In this document: piece by piece, positions 44,859-56,164 of the stretch
Layout of the letters: the number at the start of each line of letters is the position of its first letter
Position numbering within the stretch: the stretch's first letter is position 1
Source: Siphonodentalium dalli
Taxonomy: Eukaryota; Mollusca; Scaphopoda; Gadilida; Siphonodentaliidae
Assembly (NCBI GenBank): GCA_032622095.1
Contig: CP136063.1
Coordinates: forward strand, 75,743,980 to 75,807,979
DNA length: 64,000 nt
Direction: 5' to 3'
The notes under the pieces: generated by a model
Told to the model about the DNA's origin: nothing
Seen by the model: only the letters and a program-made list of their open reading frames with translations
Database searches by the model: none
Position numbers and translations under genes: made by a program

Positions 44859-44947
44859 ATGGCAACAAGCCATATTTCCGACTAAATCCTGAAAAGTTAC
44901 CCATAATTATTATGTGGTTAAGAGGTCGATTACTTAGGGCATTACTG
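44859..44947. mobile_element. Half copy of the Tc1/mariner-type MITE
   Basis: It is the right arm from GGCAACAAGCCATATTTCCG to GGGCATTACTG, followed by TA. The left arm is missing. Confidence 0.7.
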
Positions 44948-45059
44948 TACTTCGTGTTCTTAAACACACATTGACTGTACTCACTATACTCACTATACTT
45001 CACATTCATGATTAAGTCCAAAGTCACACGCATCCCTTGCCATTAATTTAGTTATCTTG

Positions 45060-45185
45060 GTATCTGGTTAACGTTATCCGGATTAAGTTTGTATATAAAT
45101 CCTCTCAGGGCGAAACGATATGATACACGTCAAAGCTTTGTCATAATCCTATAGATTTGACACACCTTCTCGCTCGTTTCCACTT
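45060..45185. repeat. Repeat shared with 40,890-41,040
   Basis: See the partner entry. It ends just before the hAT element at 45,195. Confidence 0.6.
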
Positions 45186-45194
45186 GATTATTCC

Positions 45195-45701
45195 CAGTGT
45201 TCGCGCTGCCAATGGCAAAAATAATTCACATTTGGCAAAAAATATTTTCATATGGCAAAAGTTTTGGCAAGTCACTTTTTAATTCCTCAAGATAGTTGAA
45301 AAATATTGGCCAATCAATACCATTCATTTCAGGAAACTCACAAATATAATATCATTTGGGGTGTTTTATAAGGTCTAAGAAAAGTTAACTCCTTTAAGAT
45401 GCAGTTAATCTGATAGCATTAGTATTGATTGGTGAGGGATTACCCGTATTTAGTGTGGTGGTGGTGTTTACATTAGCTAATCCTCTTGTAATGTGCCTTT
45501 CTGATACAGCAACCCTTCTACAATTTTATGGTTCGGTGATTGGATTATTGTTGTATGATATAACACAAAATAAGACTCAATGTTGCAGAAAATTATACTA
45601 TCAGGGATAGCATTTGGCAAATTCTAAAAGAATTTGGCAAAATATATTTTCATTTGGCAAATTATTTGGCAAAAGTAAATTTTGGTCCAGCGCGGACCCT
45701 G
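45195..45701. mobile_element. hAT non-autonomous element, 507 bp
   Basis: The ends CAGTGTTCGCGCTG and CAGCGCGGACCCTG are inverted partners, and ATTATTCC occurs directly on both sides (45,187-45,194 and 45,702-45,709), a perfect 8-bp target duplication. A CATTTGGCAAAA motif recurs near both ends (about five times on the right), like subterminal transposase sites. The central 61-codon open frame is not transposase-like. Confidence 0.85.
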
Positions 45702-45969
45702 ATTATTCCTTTACTCGATAATGTTGTTGTTATATCAGCGACTTTCATTTAATGTTAGAGAACCTGGCTTTTGTTTACATAATACAGCGTACGAACTTGA
45801 CAATAACATACTATTTACTCGATATGTATGATTTGTATAAGAACAAAGTTGTCTATATTTTAATATTCTTTCTCTTTCTGCCAGTCCAACGGATGTGACT
45901 ATTTTAATAGCAATGCCCACCACGCAGGCCATCGTTGCCTTTAATCATGCAGATATAGTATTCCTCCAG

Positions 45970-46390
45970 TTCAAAACCTGGTTCTGACGTGGTTATAATA
46001 TTGAACAAAACAACGCAGGAACATATTTCTTTGTTTATACTTGTGTCCTAATAATCTATTTCAGTAGCGGCGGTCCCAGATCGAGATAGCAAGATATTTG
46101 TGACGTTTGTGAGGCGTTATCGCAATAAATATACAATTGATTACCCGGGAGAAATGCCATCATTGTAAGTGATGGAAATCAAAATCGGCTAACCAAAGTC
46201 ACCTAAATCATGCAATCTCGAGCTCATTGTAACGGAACAGGTAGTAATCAAGAAATATATCGGCAGTTTTTTTAATTTTATAAACTTCCCTTTAGAACAT
46301 CGAAAAGTTACCAGGATTTGAACAGGTGGAATATGATCTCTACGGGCGTGGCCAGGGTAGTGATTCATGACATGATCTAGTATACCGGTC
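45970..46390. repeat. Family W, copy 2
   Basis: It shares AACATATTTCTTTG, GAGAAAT, CATTGTAAGTGA, TAAACTTCCCT and GTGGAATATGATCTCTACGG with the 35.2-kb element. The left terminal repeat is not evident. Confidence 0.65.
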
Positions 46391-46690
46391 AACAACATTT
46401 CTTCAAAATACGCTTTATTTATCAGAATCGATTGATTACAACAAAATACAACACAATTTCCCAAGACGTGCTATTATCAATATGTTATGCAACGAAAAAT
46501 ATTACCGTATTATCCCTTGATTATCACGAAATTTTGTCGTACCACTTGATTTCAGAGTTACCCATCTTCATCCGCAATTTTGTCCGAGGCCGTCGCCTTA
46601 GGTACATATCTCGAGAAATAACAAATTTCAAAAATCGATATCTGATCACTCTGAGCTTTGATGAGTGGGTTCAAAAGTAAGTTTGGAGCG
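46390..46690. repeat. Dispersed repeat family X, copy 3 (inverted)
   Basis: It is the reverse complement of parts of 9,970-10,385 and 36,655-37,055. Here the plus frame is open for 82 codons (SELPIFIRNFVRGRRL, then TNFKNRYLITLSFDEW). It is probably a remnant of an old coding repeat. Confidence 0.6.
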
Positions 46691-46699
46691 TTAATTCGG

Positions 46700-47365
46700 A
46701 TTATGCAATTTAAAATAATATCGTGATGTGGTCTAACGGTTCAAATTACGATAAGCCCTGATAAATCAAACATCAGTGCCATAAATGCACACACGTTTGG
46801 TCGAAAAAAAACATTGGGTCGAAGTAACACTGGGTCGATAATGCTGGAAACCTCTGCTCCAAATTGTAAAGTAAATGTTTAAAAAAATCATGAGTTTAGA
46901 ATGGACATTCAATTGAAACAATCATTTCATGTTGCACGAAATAACGGTCAGTGTTAATTAATCATAGCCTCCACATTGTGCGAGTGACCGAATTTCTTGT
47001 ACATGTGTGATGACCCAATTAGATGTTAGTTGTGTGTATACACGTGATTAAACTTCGATCGACATCCGATTGCCTTGTTGGAGGAAACACGAAACGAATT
47101 TGATTGGCGTGTGTTGCATCTCGTGGGACCTCAAATATAGGCTGACCTTAATTTTCTCAGAGCTTTCGAAACCGTGCGATCTCTCTGTCGTGCGATCTTT
47201 CTGTGTTACTAGGGAGGTCAAGTTACATGTACCAAGTTTGGATGGGGATTCCCCTTCAGATCTTCGAAGCAAACGTTATGCACATATAGTCATGTACTAC
47301 GGATACCCATGTCAGTGATACAAATGCATCACATGCATACCTTACAAATATACAACAAGTAAATA
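46700..47365. other. No recognisable feature
   Basis: Opposite-strand short frames near 47,070-47,318 overlap. No gene is supported. Confidence 0.3.
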
Positions 47366-47374
47366 CGCCTATTT

Positions 47375-47505
47375 GGTGTGAAACTAATTTATGGAGCTTT
47401 GGAAATTACATGATGTCATTTAACAAATAGGTAAGTGGTAACAGCTATTCACGTTTTGTTGTGAAACTAATTTAAGGAACATTTAGAAATTACAATATGT
47501 CATTT
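47375..47505. repeat. 84-bp offset tandem duplication
   Basis: GTGAAACTAATTTATGGA and the following GAAATTACA-GATGTCATTT recur once, starting near 47,377 and 47,461. Confidence 0.65.
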
Positions 47506-47899
47506 GAATAAGTCAGATGATAATAACCACTGACAATCTAATACCAACGTTTTCCTTCACAAAACTGCTCATTTAATCATGATTCAATTTTACCTAAACA
47601 ACAACTTTGCCTCAGCGATAGGGAACTTGAAATGGAAACAGCAAATTCGGCTGTAAATTTACAGTTTTCGTCAGTACTATGAGCATCCGCTATTATTTGA
47701 ACAGAAAACACATTAACCCCATCATGGTTAATGAATATGGTCCTGCTAATTTGCTATGATGCTGGTGGCTCCTGCTAAATTATATGATGCTGACATGACA
47801 AACTGGTGCTGTTAAGAAAGAATACAGCTATTATTTCTATAGCGGTCAATTTAGCAGTGTTTGGCTAATCCGAGTGAATAGTGAAAAAGTCGGTGTCTG

Positions 47900-50100
47900 T
47901 TTGAAACATCAAGAACATGTTTTAAACTATTTTAAAGCTATTAAAGACCTTAAAGTTAATAAGGCCCATGGTTTTGATGGAATCAGTCCTAAAATGCTTC
48001 AAGAAACAGCCCAATCGATCGCAGTCCCTTTATAAATTATCTTTAAAAAATCATTAAGACAAGGGAAATTCCCATCTGATTAGAAAAAAGCAAATGTGAT
48101 TCCCATATTTAAAAAGATGACCCTGCCGAATGTACAAATTATCGTCCAATATCTCTCCTCCCAAGTCTTAGTAAAATATTTGAGAAAATAATTATCCAAC
48201 ATCTCATGGAATTCTTCCAAAACAATAGATTACTATACAGCAACCAATCTGGTTTTATGCCTGGACATAGCACGACTTTTCAGTTAACAGACTTATATCA
48301 CAACCTCTGCCAGACCCTAGATAAAGGCCTCTACACGTGCTCTGTATTCTGTGATATATCAAAGGCCTTTGAAAGAGTCTGGCATAGGGGACTGATTTAT
48401 AAGTTGAAACAATATGGTATTTCCGGACCGCTTTTAAACTGGATAGAAGACTAGCTCACTAATAGAAAACAAAGGTTCTCATAAATGACTCATGTTCAAA
48501 CTTTAGAGTTATCCCGGCTGGAGTCAATCAAGGGTCAATACTCGGCCCCTTCCTATTCCTCGTATACATAAACGACCTACCCGAAAATTTAAACTCAGAC
48601 ACTAGAATGTATGCTGATGACACTTGTCTCACGGCGATGCATTATGATATTGATTTGTTAGAAAGAAATATAAATGAAGACCTAATTAAGATTGATGAGT
48701 GGGCACGTAAATGGCTTGTAAATTTCAATCCGATTACAACAAAAGCAATACTGGTCTCTCTGAACCCCAATAACGTGCCCTTAAATGTCCTTTTTCAAAA
48801 CAAAAAAGTGGAACTCATCGAGTCGCATACACATCTCGGTCTTGAAATTCAAAGCAACTTAAACTGGAACATGCACATCGAGTCTATCGCCACAAGAGTT
48901 ACTCCTCGGCTGTCAATCCTTAGAAAATATAAATATAAGCTAGACAGAAGAACACTTGATAAACTATACAAGGCCTATATTCTACCAATATTAGATTACA
49001 CTGATGTCGCATGGGAAAACGCCCCTGATTATCTTCTGAAGAAACTTGACCGAATTCACATCGATGCCGCCAGAATTGTAACTGGTCTCACACGTTCATG
49101 CTCAAATAGTTCCGTCCTGTGTGAAGCAGGCTGGCCTACACTAAAAAATCGCAGAGAGAAACATAAATTACAAACACTATTCAAAATTATAAATAATAAA
49201 GCCCCAGACTACCTAACTGGTTTACTGCCGGCACGTTCATACCAGATGTCAAGGTATGCCATGCGATGCACGGATAGGTTGTACTCGTATTATTGTTCTA
49301 CATAACACTATAAAAAATCCTTCCTTCCTTCGACCGTGATTGAGTGGAACAAACTCCCTAAGTATGTAACTGCAGCTGAAAATCTGCAAGATTTCAAAGA
49401 AAACTTGAATATTGTTGACCCAGTCACGAAACCACCCAAATACTTTGAATCAGGAAACCGGAAAAGTAATATTCTACACTGTAGGATACGAAACTCATGT
49501 AGCGATCTTCGACTAGACATGCACGAAAACTATATTGCCAACAGTCCAAATTGTCGGTGTGGATACGCATACGAAAGTGGCATGCACTTCTTTCTTTTCT
49601 GTCCATTATATGACGAACAGAGACATGTACTTTACTGTAAACTGGAGAAACATAATTTCCGAATATCAAATTGGAACCAACTGCTATGGGGAATTCCTGA
49701 TGAAACCTTTCAAAGAAACTAAAAATTATTTCGCATTGTTCAGTCATACATAGCTGCGACAACCCGCTTTAATCAGGATTAATCGCCCGAAAAAGAAAAT
49801 ATACCATCAGATATATACAGCAACATAAGTAAAAGGAATAGACGTCCTGGCCCGTCCTCATTTCATATGTATCCAGAGAGACGGTTAACAATTAACACAC
49901 TCAGTCCACACTCTTACCATTATAACCTTTCTTCTTTATGTTCAGTTATGTATTACATCACAATTGTAAACACTCTGTCATCTTGTAAACAAATACTGTA
50001 ATTTCAACTTTGTATCTGGAGAGGGGTCTCCTGTAAGTTTCTGTAACTTGTACCCCAATCCCTTTGTAAATTGAATAATTCACAATAAAATATGTTTAAA
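47900..50100 (+). mobile_element. 5'-truncated non-LTR retrotransposon (CR1/Jockey/L2 group)
   Basis: It consists of a reverse-transcriptase region, a C-terminal domain and a 3' region ending in CACAATAAAATATGTTTAAA. The apurinic endonuclease part is missing, as usual after incomplete target-primed reverse transcription. The clade is not certain from reading alone. No clear target duplication was found. Confidence 0.8.
47908..49722 (+). pseudogene. Broken LINE ORF2 (reverse transcriptase)
   Basis: Recognisable RT parts in order are: NKAHGFDGISPKMLQE (about 47,955), NYRPISLLPSLSKIFE (about 48,136), SGFMPGHSTTFQLTDL (about 48,250), DISKAFERVWHRGL (about 48,355), AGVNQGSILGPFLFLVYIND (about 48,520) and the catalytic MYADDT at 48,607. 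A long clean stretch of 232 codons follows, then CRCGYAYESGMHFFLFCP (about 49,550). It is interrupted by stops near 48,033, 48,081, 48,452 and 49,303 and by frame changes near 48,115 and 48,483, so it cannot make an active enzyme. Confidence 0.9.
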
Positions 50101-50750
50101 GTAACTATTTTAATAATGGCTACATGCGCTGGTGCGCGGAAAATGACAATAATATACATCTCAATTATGACGATTTGTAAATAGCTAACATAGCTATTAT
50201 TATTAAAATAGTTTAGAGCACAATCCCATTGTTGCAATCGTTCCCTGATTTTTGGTAAAGCACACCAGTTCCCAAGGCTGGCGAAGGAATAGTTCCAGTG
50301 ATTATCCCATTGTTAGACACACGCCACTCATAACAGACAAATCGCACGGGTGCTTCAAAGTGGGACCAGGCCGTTTTGTTTCGGACATATCTATTCACAT
50401 TCAACGGCGATCAGTTCATGTTAATCATCTTGTTGGGCGTGGCTAACCAGCTATTGTGTGTAGTCGTGGTCAGCGAACGGATTGTGCGTCGTGGTCAAAA
50501 CACGCTCAACGGCACATTTCGAGTTGATCGCATTATGTGGGATCAATTGTGCTCTAAGTCGATCAGAGCACGCGAATAGTCCTTTACCAGAATAAATTTC
50601 GTCTTCGACTCGATTGATTCTGGCAAAGAACAATTATTGTGCTCTAACCAATCCTCAGAATATACATGTGTTTGAATGTTTTAGATATATAATGGATTTT
50701 CCTCGATTCAATCAGATTAGACAAAGAGCGCGAAAAAGGAAATCTTTAGA
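50101..50750. other. No firm gene
   Basis: A 24-codon frame at about 50,693-50,767 starts MDFPRFNQIRQRARKRK and looks protein-like, but it is too short to call. A small inverted pair (ACTATTTTAATAATGGCT near 50,103 and its partner near 50,195) is present. Confidence 0.3.
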
Positions 50751-50751
50751 A

Positions 50752-51245
50752 AACGAACGGTGGTGAATCACGTGGTTTCGAGTTGATGAGTACCACGCAT
50801 TCAAAATGGCTGAAGTGATCGCAAACGCAACCACAAACGAGGAAAAAGGTGATGAACTTTAGGATAATTATATATTACATGGTATTATGGCAGCTACGAG
50901 CATATGCTATGCTATTTTTCAAACAGGCTGATACCAAATTTGTGTTCAAACTCACAGTCGTTTGCGCTAACATTCTGACCAAAGTTGTCAGTCGAGTGAT
51001 TCACCGAGAAATATGCCTTGTGTATTCCACGAAACTCCGACTGGAAGCTTGTGTCAGAATGTTATAGAGTATTTCCGAACAAATAAGGGTCAACTTGTTT
51101 TAAAAATAAACTAGCATATGCTCGTAACAGTCAAAATGCTATGTTTTGTGTCAATTCCTCATATATTATGTTTTTGTTCGTTTGTACATTTTGTGTGAGT
51201 GGTACTCACCAACCTCTAAACCACGTGATTCCCCACCGTGGTTAA
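50752..51245. mobile_element. Fold-back MITE, about 490 bp
   Basis: GGTGAATCACGTGGTTT and TGAGTACCAC at the left pair with GTGGTACTCACCAAC and AAACCACGTGATTCCCCACC at the right. Deeper, CTACGAGCATATGCTATGC pairs with a TAGCATATGCTCGTA block. The target duplication was not resolved. Confidence 0.65.
50807..50866 (+). CDS. Very short ORF in good start context (low confidence)
   Basis: An ATG in CAAAATGGCTG context gives MAEVIANATTNEEKGDEL, 18-19 codons to the TAG. An AAAAG/GTGATG within it could be a donor, making this a first exon. It lies inside the left arm of the 50,752-51,245 element, so chance or a transposon-supplied start are also possible. Confidence 0.2.
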
Positions 51246-51335
51246 AAGCATTACATGTAGATACAGCTTTAGTTACATAATTAGCCCCACCGTCATCATG
51301 TTAATTCAGCAGGACCCACCGACATTCACGCACTT

Positions 51336-51370
51336 TGAATTCGCGCACCTATAGCTGCGCGAATTCAAAA
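51336..51370. repeat. 14-bp-arm hairpin
   Basis: TTTGAATTCGCGCA and TGCGCGAATTCAAA are perfect inverse arms around a short loop. Confidence 0.8.
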
Positions 51371-51390
51371 CTGACAAAAATATTTTCGTA

Positions 51391-51870
51391 AATGGATTTG
51401 TTGACAGTTTCAGATCTTAATCGTCCGTGAAGATATATGTCCATATTAAACAACATCACGACGGCTTCACATCATGCATAAATTAACATAATTGCATCAT
51501 CAATGTGTTGTGAAGACTGTGTTTATACGCCCCAAATAATTATTTTGATATTGAAATAGTTATAAACATAATTTAAATGAACTCAAATAAGTATAGTAAA
51601 CAGTTACTTCCACACGATAGAGTTATGTTAGGGCTGAAAAATATTTGAAATAGAAAATAAGATAGATGGATTTGATGACAGTTTCAGATCTTAATCGTCC
51701 ATGAAGATATGTGTGCACATTAAACACCATTACGACGGCTTTACATCGTGCATTAATTAACATAATTGCATCATCAATGTGTTGTGAAGACTGGTGTTTA
51801 TACGCTCCATATAATTATTCTGATATTGAAATAGTTATGAACATAATTTAAATGAACTCAAAGAAGTAAA
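51391..51870. repeat. 274-bp tandem duplication
   Basis: ATGGATTTGTTGACAGTTTC at 51,392 recurs at 51,666. The copies stay alike for about 205 bp, including CATCAATGTGTTGTGAAGAC. Confidence 0.85.
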
Positions 51871-51879
51871 ATCTCAACC

Positions 51880-52440
51880 ACGTATAGAACAATTTATAAC
51901 AAAAGAATCAAAACATGGCTGTGGGTTGTGTTGACATTAACTAACTCAGACTGTTTGATCACGGTGTCACGCCAGCGTTGTGAATAGGTCGACGTGCTTT
52001 CGTGCATACAAACGCTCTATATGGGCGTAAAATTTGTCGTTCAAAATAAGCCCGTACAGAGCTTATTTCAATAAGAAATAAGCTCATATAGGCAGTATTT
52101 AATCTACTTTTTTCATCTACACGATTTACCAGATGAACATTCTTTATAATGTGTGCATGTTCACTGTAGCCAGCGCCATTCAACTGAATAACGGGTATAA
52201 GTTCTATCAAATAAGTCCAATATTAACCTATTTGCAGGAAGATATCTTGGACATACACCCAGTTAGGTTAACTGAAATACCGAAAGTAAAGGAATTCCAG
52301 TAAATTTAGTCATCAGCATCATCATCATCATAATCATCAAGATCACGGAACAAATCTTGTGACTTCTAGTTCTGGTAACATGCAGTGAATAAGTTTTACA
52401 TTTAGAGTTAATAATATGTCCTTCCAGTAAATATTGGATA
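51880..52440. other. No gene; short ATC microsatellite
   Basis: An ATC run lies at 52,312-52,341. Otherwise nothing is supported. Confidence 0.35.
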
Positions 52441-52441
52441 T

Positions 52442-52690
52442 CTAGCAAGTGTTATCATCAAACGTATACTTCCTGTCGTAAAAGTAGGAATCTATGAAAG
52501 ATTTGAACTGGTCTAGTCTTCCAGCTGAAATGATAAATTGTGGGAGAGAGTTCCAGTCTTGTATAACACGGTTTGTGACATACTTCCTTGTTTCCTTAAT
52601 TAGAACTGATGCCATCTGGAGTTTTTGGTCGTGACCTCTAGTTATATTAGATAAACTTTTCAATCCTTATTTGTTTAGAAACGCATTCGG
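52442..52690 (-). pseudogene. LINE ORF2 C-terminal relic
   Basis: The minus strand reads ITRGHDQKLQMASVLIKETR followed by YVTNRVIQDWNSLP, then a Phe/Lys-rich end. The RGH(D)-x-KL ... F-x-NRV-x-x-WN-x-LP pattern is the usual end of many non-LTR ORF2 proteins. The start is lost and no RT core is visible upstream. Confidence 0.75.
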
Positions 52691-52699
52691 TGTGGTATG

Positions 52700-53125
52700 C
52701 ACCCCATATTCTCAAATACTGTACACACAATTTTAGTCGAATAACCCGATCAATTCCTATACTGTCGAGTTCTTCTCATTTCTGTGCGAAAGATGAACAG
52801 TTGAAAATTGCTGTGGCTTTTGCACGTTTTCCCCTTAGCAGGATTGGAGATTGCAGATTGGAACACTATTGCTATATATATCCGCTATGAAAGGATTTGA
52901 GATAAAGTGATGCTGAAAGGCTGCACACATAACATGATAAGGCTTTTCTGAGACTTCAAATACATGTAAATACATTTTACAGGTCGCATATCAGAGCCGG
53001 TCAATGCAGACATCATGTGGATGTGCGTCACGATGTAGAACTTTTTCTGATCGTTTGCCATTAAACGAAATTATAGAATGAAATTGATAGCCAAGCCTGA
53101 ACTACATTGCATGCGCGGAGGAGTA
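52700..53125. other. No recognisable feature
   Basis: No gene or repeat is supported. Confidence 0.3.
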
Positions 53126-53136
53126 CTCGATTACGG

Positions 53137-54549
53137 GTAGGGTTCTCTATTCCGAAGGTTCATTATTCCGAAGGTTCGCTATTCCGAAGGTTCATTAATC
53201 CGAATGTTCCCTATTCCGAAGGTTCATTATTCCGAAGGTTCGCTATTCCGACGGTTTTCTATTCTGGGCGTATTTAACCAGAAATGAATCAAAATTTGCA
53301 CCCCACCACAAAAACCACACGAGGAATGAAAAATACGATTACGCTAGTATTCATGTATAGTACATTTATACATCCACTTCTAATTCCCAAATTGTCCTAG
53401 ATATCGTTTATTAATAGCAAGAAAAGAGTATCAGTTTATCGTTCATTATGGAAAGTTAAAAACACGATGACTGAAATAAACTACATGTAAGAGATATAGT
53501 ATATATGTATTTGAAAAAAAAAACATCAACATTCAACGCCCACTTAATTTTCGAAACCCCAGATCACATAATTATATAACATATATGCCACTATATATAC
53601 CATTTGAAATATGAAGCTCTCTAACACTGTATTATCAGCTTATCCGGTGTAATAAACTGTGAACATGTTGTTTTTGTTCAGTTAACGCAGGGTTAACCAG
53701 GGTTAACGACTTGTTTTGTGCTTAAGGTTAATCTGGTTTTGTTGCGCAAAGTAAAGTGTATTATTTTCAATGGAGGGGGGTAACTATATTTTAAAGATAA
53801 TGTTATTCCCCTTCAATTGAAAATACATTAGGTTGAATACTGTTGCATTCTGAGAGCCATTACATATAACGGGGGAATCTTTTTATGATTTAAGATGTTT
53901 TCTATTTCTCTAGGGGCATCTTCTGATCAGATGTTTGGAATGGTGATGAACTATATATAGTGTTTTAATCATATTTTATGGCACAGATTGTGTTTAAACC
54001 CTGATATCAAGGCACTATAACAAATAGCCTATGACTCGAAAATTAAGTGCATGGGCCTTACAATTCAATACAAATTCACAATTGCAGTCAGGTTCAACTC
54101 ATACCCGTCTATTCAACGACATTCTGCTTCGCAGTATTCATTAAGAGTTATAGTCCCGCTGTTTTAATCCCTGGCGTATTGTTGCGTGTAGATTATTGAG
54201 ATATAACGCCATACGCGATGACATTAAATCGCATGGAAAGAGCAATTGTGTGGGCTGCCTGAAGTGAATATGTATTGGAAAATAACGTCATACGTAATGA
54301 CATTAAATCTCAAGGAAACCCGCAAAAAAATAAAAAATAACATTTATTGTTTCAATGTTTTAAGTTATTTCCTTCATAAAAAAGAGTCTTCGTGATAAAG
54401 AACCATCTCAATACTTGAATATAGAATTAACCATAACAAAAAAAATCTTCGGAATAGCGAACCTTCGGAATAGAGAACCTTCGGAATAGCGAACCTTCGG
54501 AGTAGTGAACCTTCGGAATAGCGAACCTTCGGAATAGAGACATGTTCCC
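53137..54549. mobile_element. Fold-back element with 16-bp repeat arrays as termini
   Basis: The left terminus holds about eight units of ATTCCGAAGGTTC(G/A)(C/T)T (53,152-53,270). The right holds about six inverted units (about 54,448-54,541). The 11-bp CTCGATTACGG lies on both sides (53,126-53,136 and 54,550-54,560) as a target duplication. Inverted termini made of tandem short repeats are the hallmark of FB-type elements. The interior carries a nested MITE at 53,540-54,058 and no transposase frame. Confidence 0.8.
53540..54058. mobile_element. GCCCACTTAATT-ended MITE, copy 1
   Basis: GCCCACTTAATTTTCGAA and CGAAAATTAAGTGCATGGGC are inverted. The interior matches 55,106-55,552 (TTATCCGGTGTAATAAACTG, GAACATGTT, TCAAGGCACTATAA). 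Confidence 0.7.
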
Positions 54550-54589
54550 CTCGATTACGGATTGATACAGATCGCTGGAAAAGATAAGG

Positions 54590-54710
54590 TATATCCTTCA
54601 TGTAAGAATACACGAAATCACACACCACCTCCGTTCTCCATATGTATTAGGGTTATGGTACATGGTTAGGGTTATGGCTAGGGTTAGGGTTATGGTATTC
54701 TTACGAAGGA
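54590..54710. repeat. TTAGGG-like interstitial repeat between short inverted ends
   Basis: AGGGTTATGG and TTAGGGTTAGGG-type units occupy 54,649-54,693. TATCCTTCATGTAAGAATAC before and GTATTCTTACGAAGGACA after are inverted. TTAGGG is the common metazoan telomere unit, but the run is short and imperfect. Confidence 0.6.
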
Positions 54711-55105
54711 CATACAGTGCAACTGACCGCGCTGACCTATCCAGCAGGTCGGCCGATAAATATGCACAATGGCATTGTAATTTCTCTTACGTCAGAGACG
54801 CGGGGGAGTTTTGACGTCATCATATAATTGGTTGGTTTCATACCGTGAGTTTGGATAGCCCTGTATTATTGTTGGTTTAATTATCACATTGTCACCGCAA
54901 ATGACCACGCGAGACGCGACTATACGAGCTATGTTGTATAACGTGCGCGATGTTGTATTATAATCATTGCTATCTTCCTTCATACTATATGATGGGTGCG
55001 GAAGCAGTTATTGACTATATCTATATATACATGTGAAATGTGAGTGGAACTATCTTCTGATGCCAAACATTAAATAAATAATTATTAGGCCCCTTATCTC
55101 AGTGA

Positions 55106-55552
55106 AATAAGGCCCACTTAATTCTCGAACCACAAGATCACATTATATAAAATATATGCCATATTATATATCATTTGAAAGAGGAAGCTCAAAAACATTG
55201 TATTGTCAACTTATCCGGTGTAATAAACTGTGAACATGTTATTTTTGTTGAGATACCTACGTGTTTTCTGTGCTTAAGTTTCACCTGGAGACTACTGTAC
55301 TGCAAAGTATATTATTGTCAATGGAAGGGGAATAACTCCGTATGTTAGTTTGAGTTCTGTTGCATTCTGTGAGCGAAACGCAGGAAATGTTTCTATGATT
55401 TCAGCTATTTTCTATTACTCTATAGGCACCTTCTGAGACACAGACATTATAGTATTTGAATCATATTTTGTGTCATAGGTTGTTATTAAAACCGCATATC
55501 AAGGCACTATAAAAATAATCGGTGACCCGAAAATTAAATGGGCCTTTAAACT
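55106..55552. mobile_element. GCCCACTTAATT-ended MITE, copy 2
   Basis: AAGGCCCACTTAATTCTCG pairs with CGAAAATTAAATGGGCCTT. Length and content match copy 1 inside the fold-back element. Confidence 0.75.
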
Positions 55553-55559
55553 TTTGATA

Positions 55560-56040
55560 AGTGAGCGCACAGGCCCTGCGATAGGTAGCATTCAAGTAAT
55601 ATTTAAAAAAATCCTACCACTCAGATCTTACCATTTTAATACACGATCCTACCCTTATTCCATTCAATAAACCAATTCTATAAATTGTGATATTAAACTT
55701 TCATTTAATAACAGGAAATAGTGCCAGGTGGCCTTTGACTTCCGGTTTGTCGTCTGTTTACTTTCCATACACTTGGTCTCAAAATGCTATGGCTTCCAAC
55801 ATGTTTCCAACAAACTCTAATGAATGAAGAGTTTGAAAAGTTATGTCATTAAATATACGCCATTTAATAGTCAACGAGTCTTTATTTATCTGGGACTATT
55901 TCTTTAAGCGGGCAAATAACACAGTTACTTGAAACGTCATCGCATGTCTTATAGAAGCCGATGTTAGTTTCGCGTCCCATTTGTTGATTTAAGTATGTTT
56001 TGTCGAGGTTTTGGACCAAGTAATAAACATAATCTACAAC
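55560..56040. other. No recognisable feature
   Basis: No gene or repeat is supported. Confidence 0.3.
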
Positions 56041-56046
56041 TCATCC

Positions 56047-56161
56047 CCAGTTTATCGCGGAATTTACTGGATTCTTTCGGTAAATTAGGTCTGGACCTCG
56101 GCACAGGTTCGGTCCAGACCTAATTTACTGGGCTCGTTTTGTAAATTCCGCTATAAACTAG
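56047..56161. repeat. 115-bp near-perfect hairpin
   Basis: Arms CCAGTTTATCGCGGAATTTAC and GTAAATTAGGTCTGGACC pair with GGTCCAGACCTAATTTAC and GTAAATTCCGCTATAAACT. The loop is about 13 bp with short mismatched bulges. Confidence 0.8.
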
Positions 56162-56164
56162 GGA

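Noticed and set aside
48206-49722. Functional reverse transcriptase
   Set aside because: The catalytic YADD is present, but several stops and frame changes interrupt the RT and C-terminal regions and the 5' part is missing.
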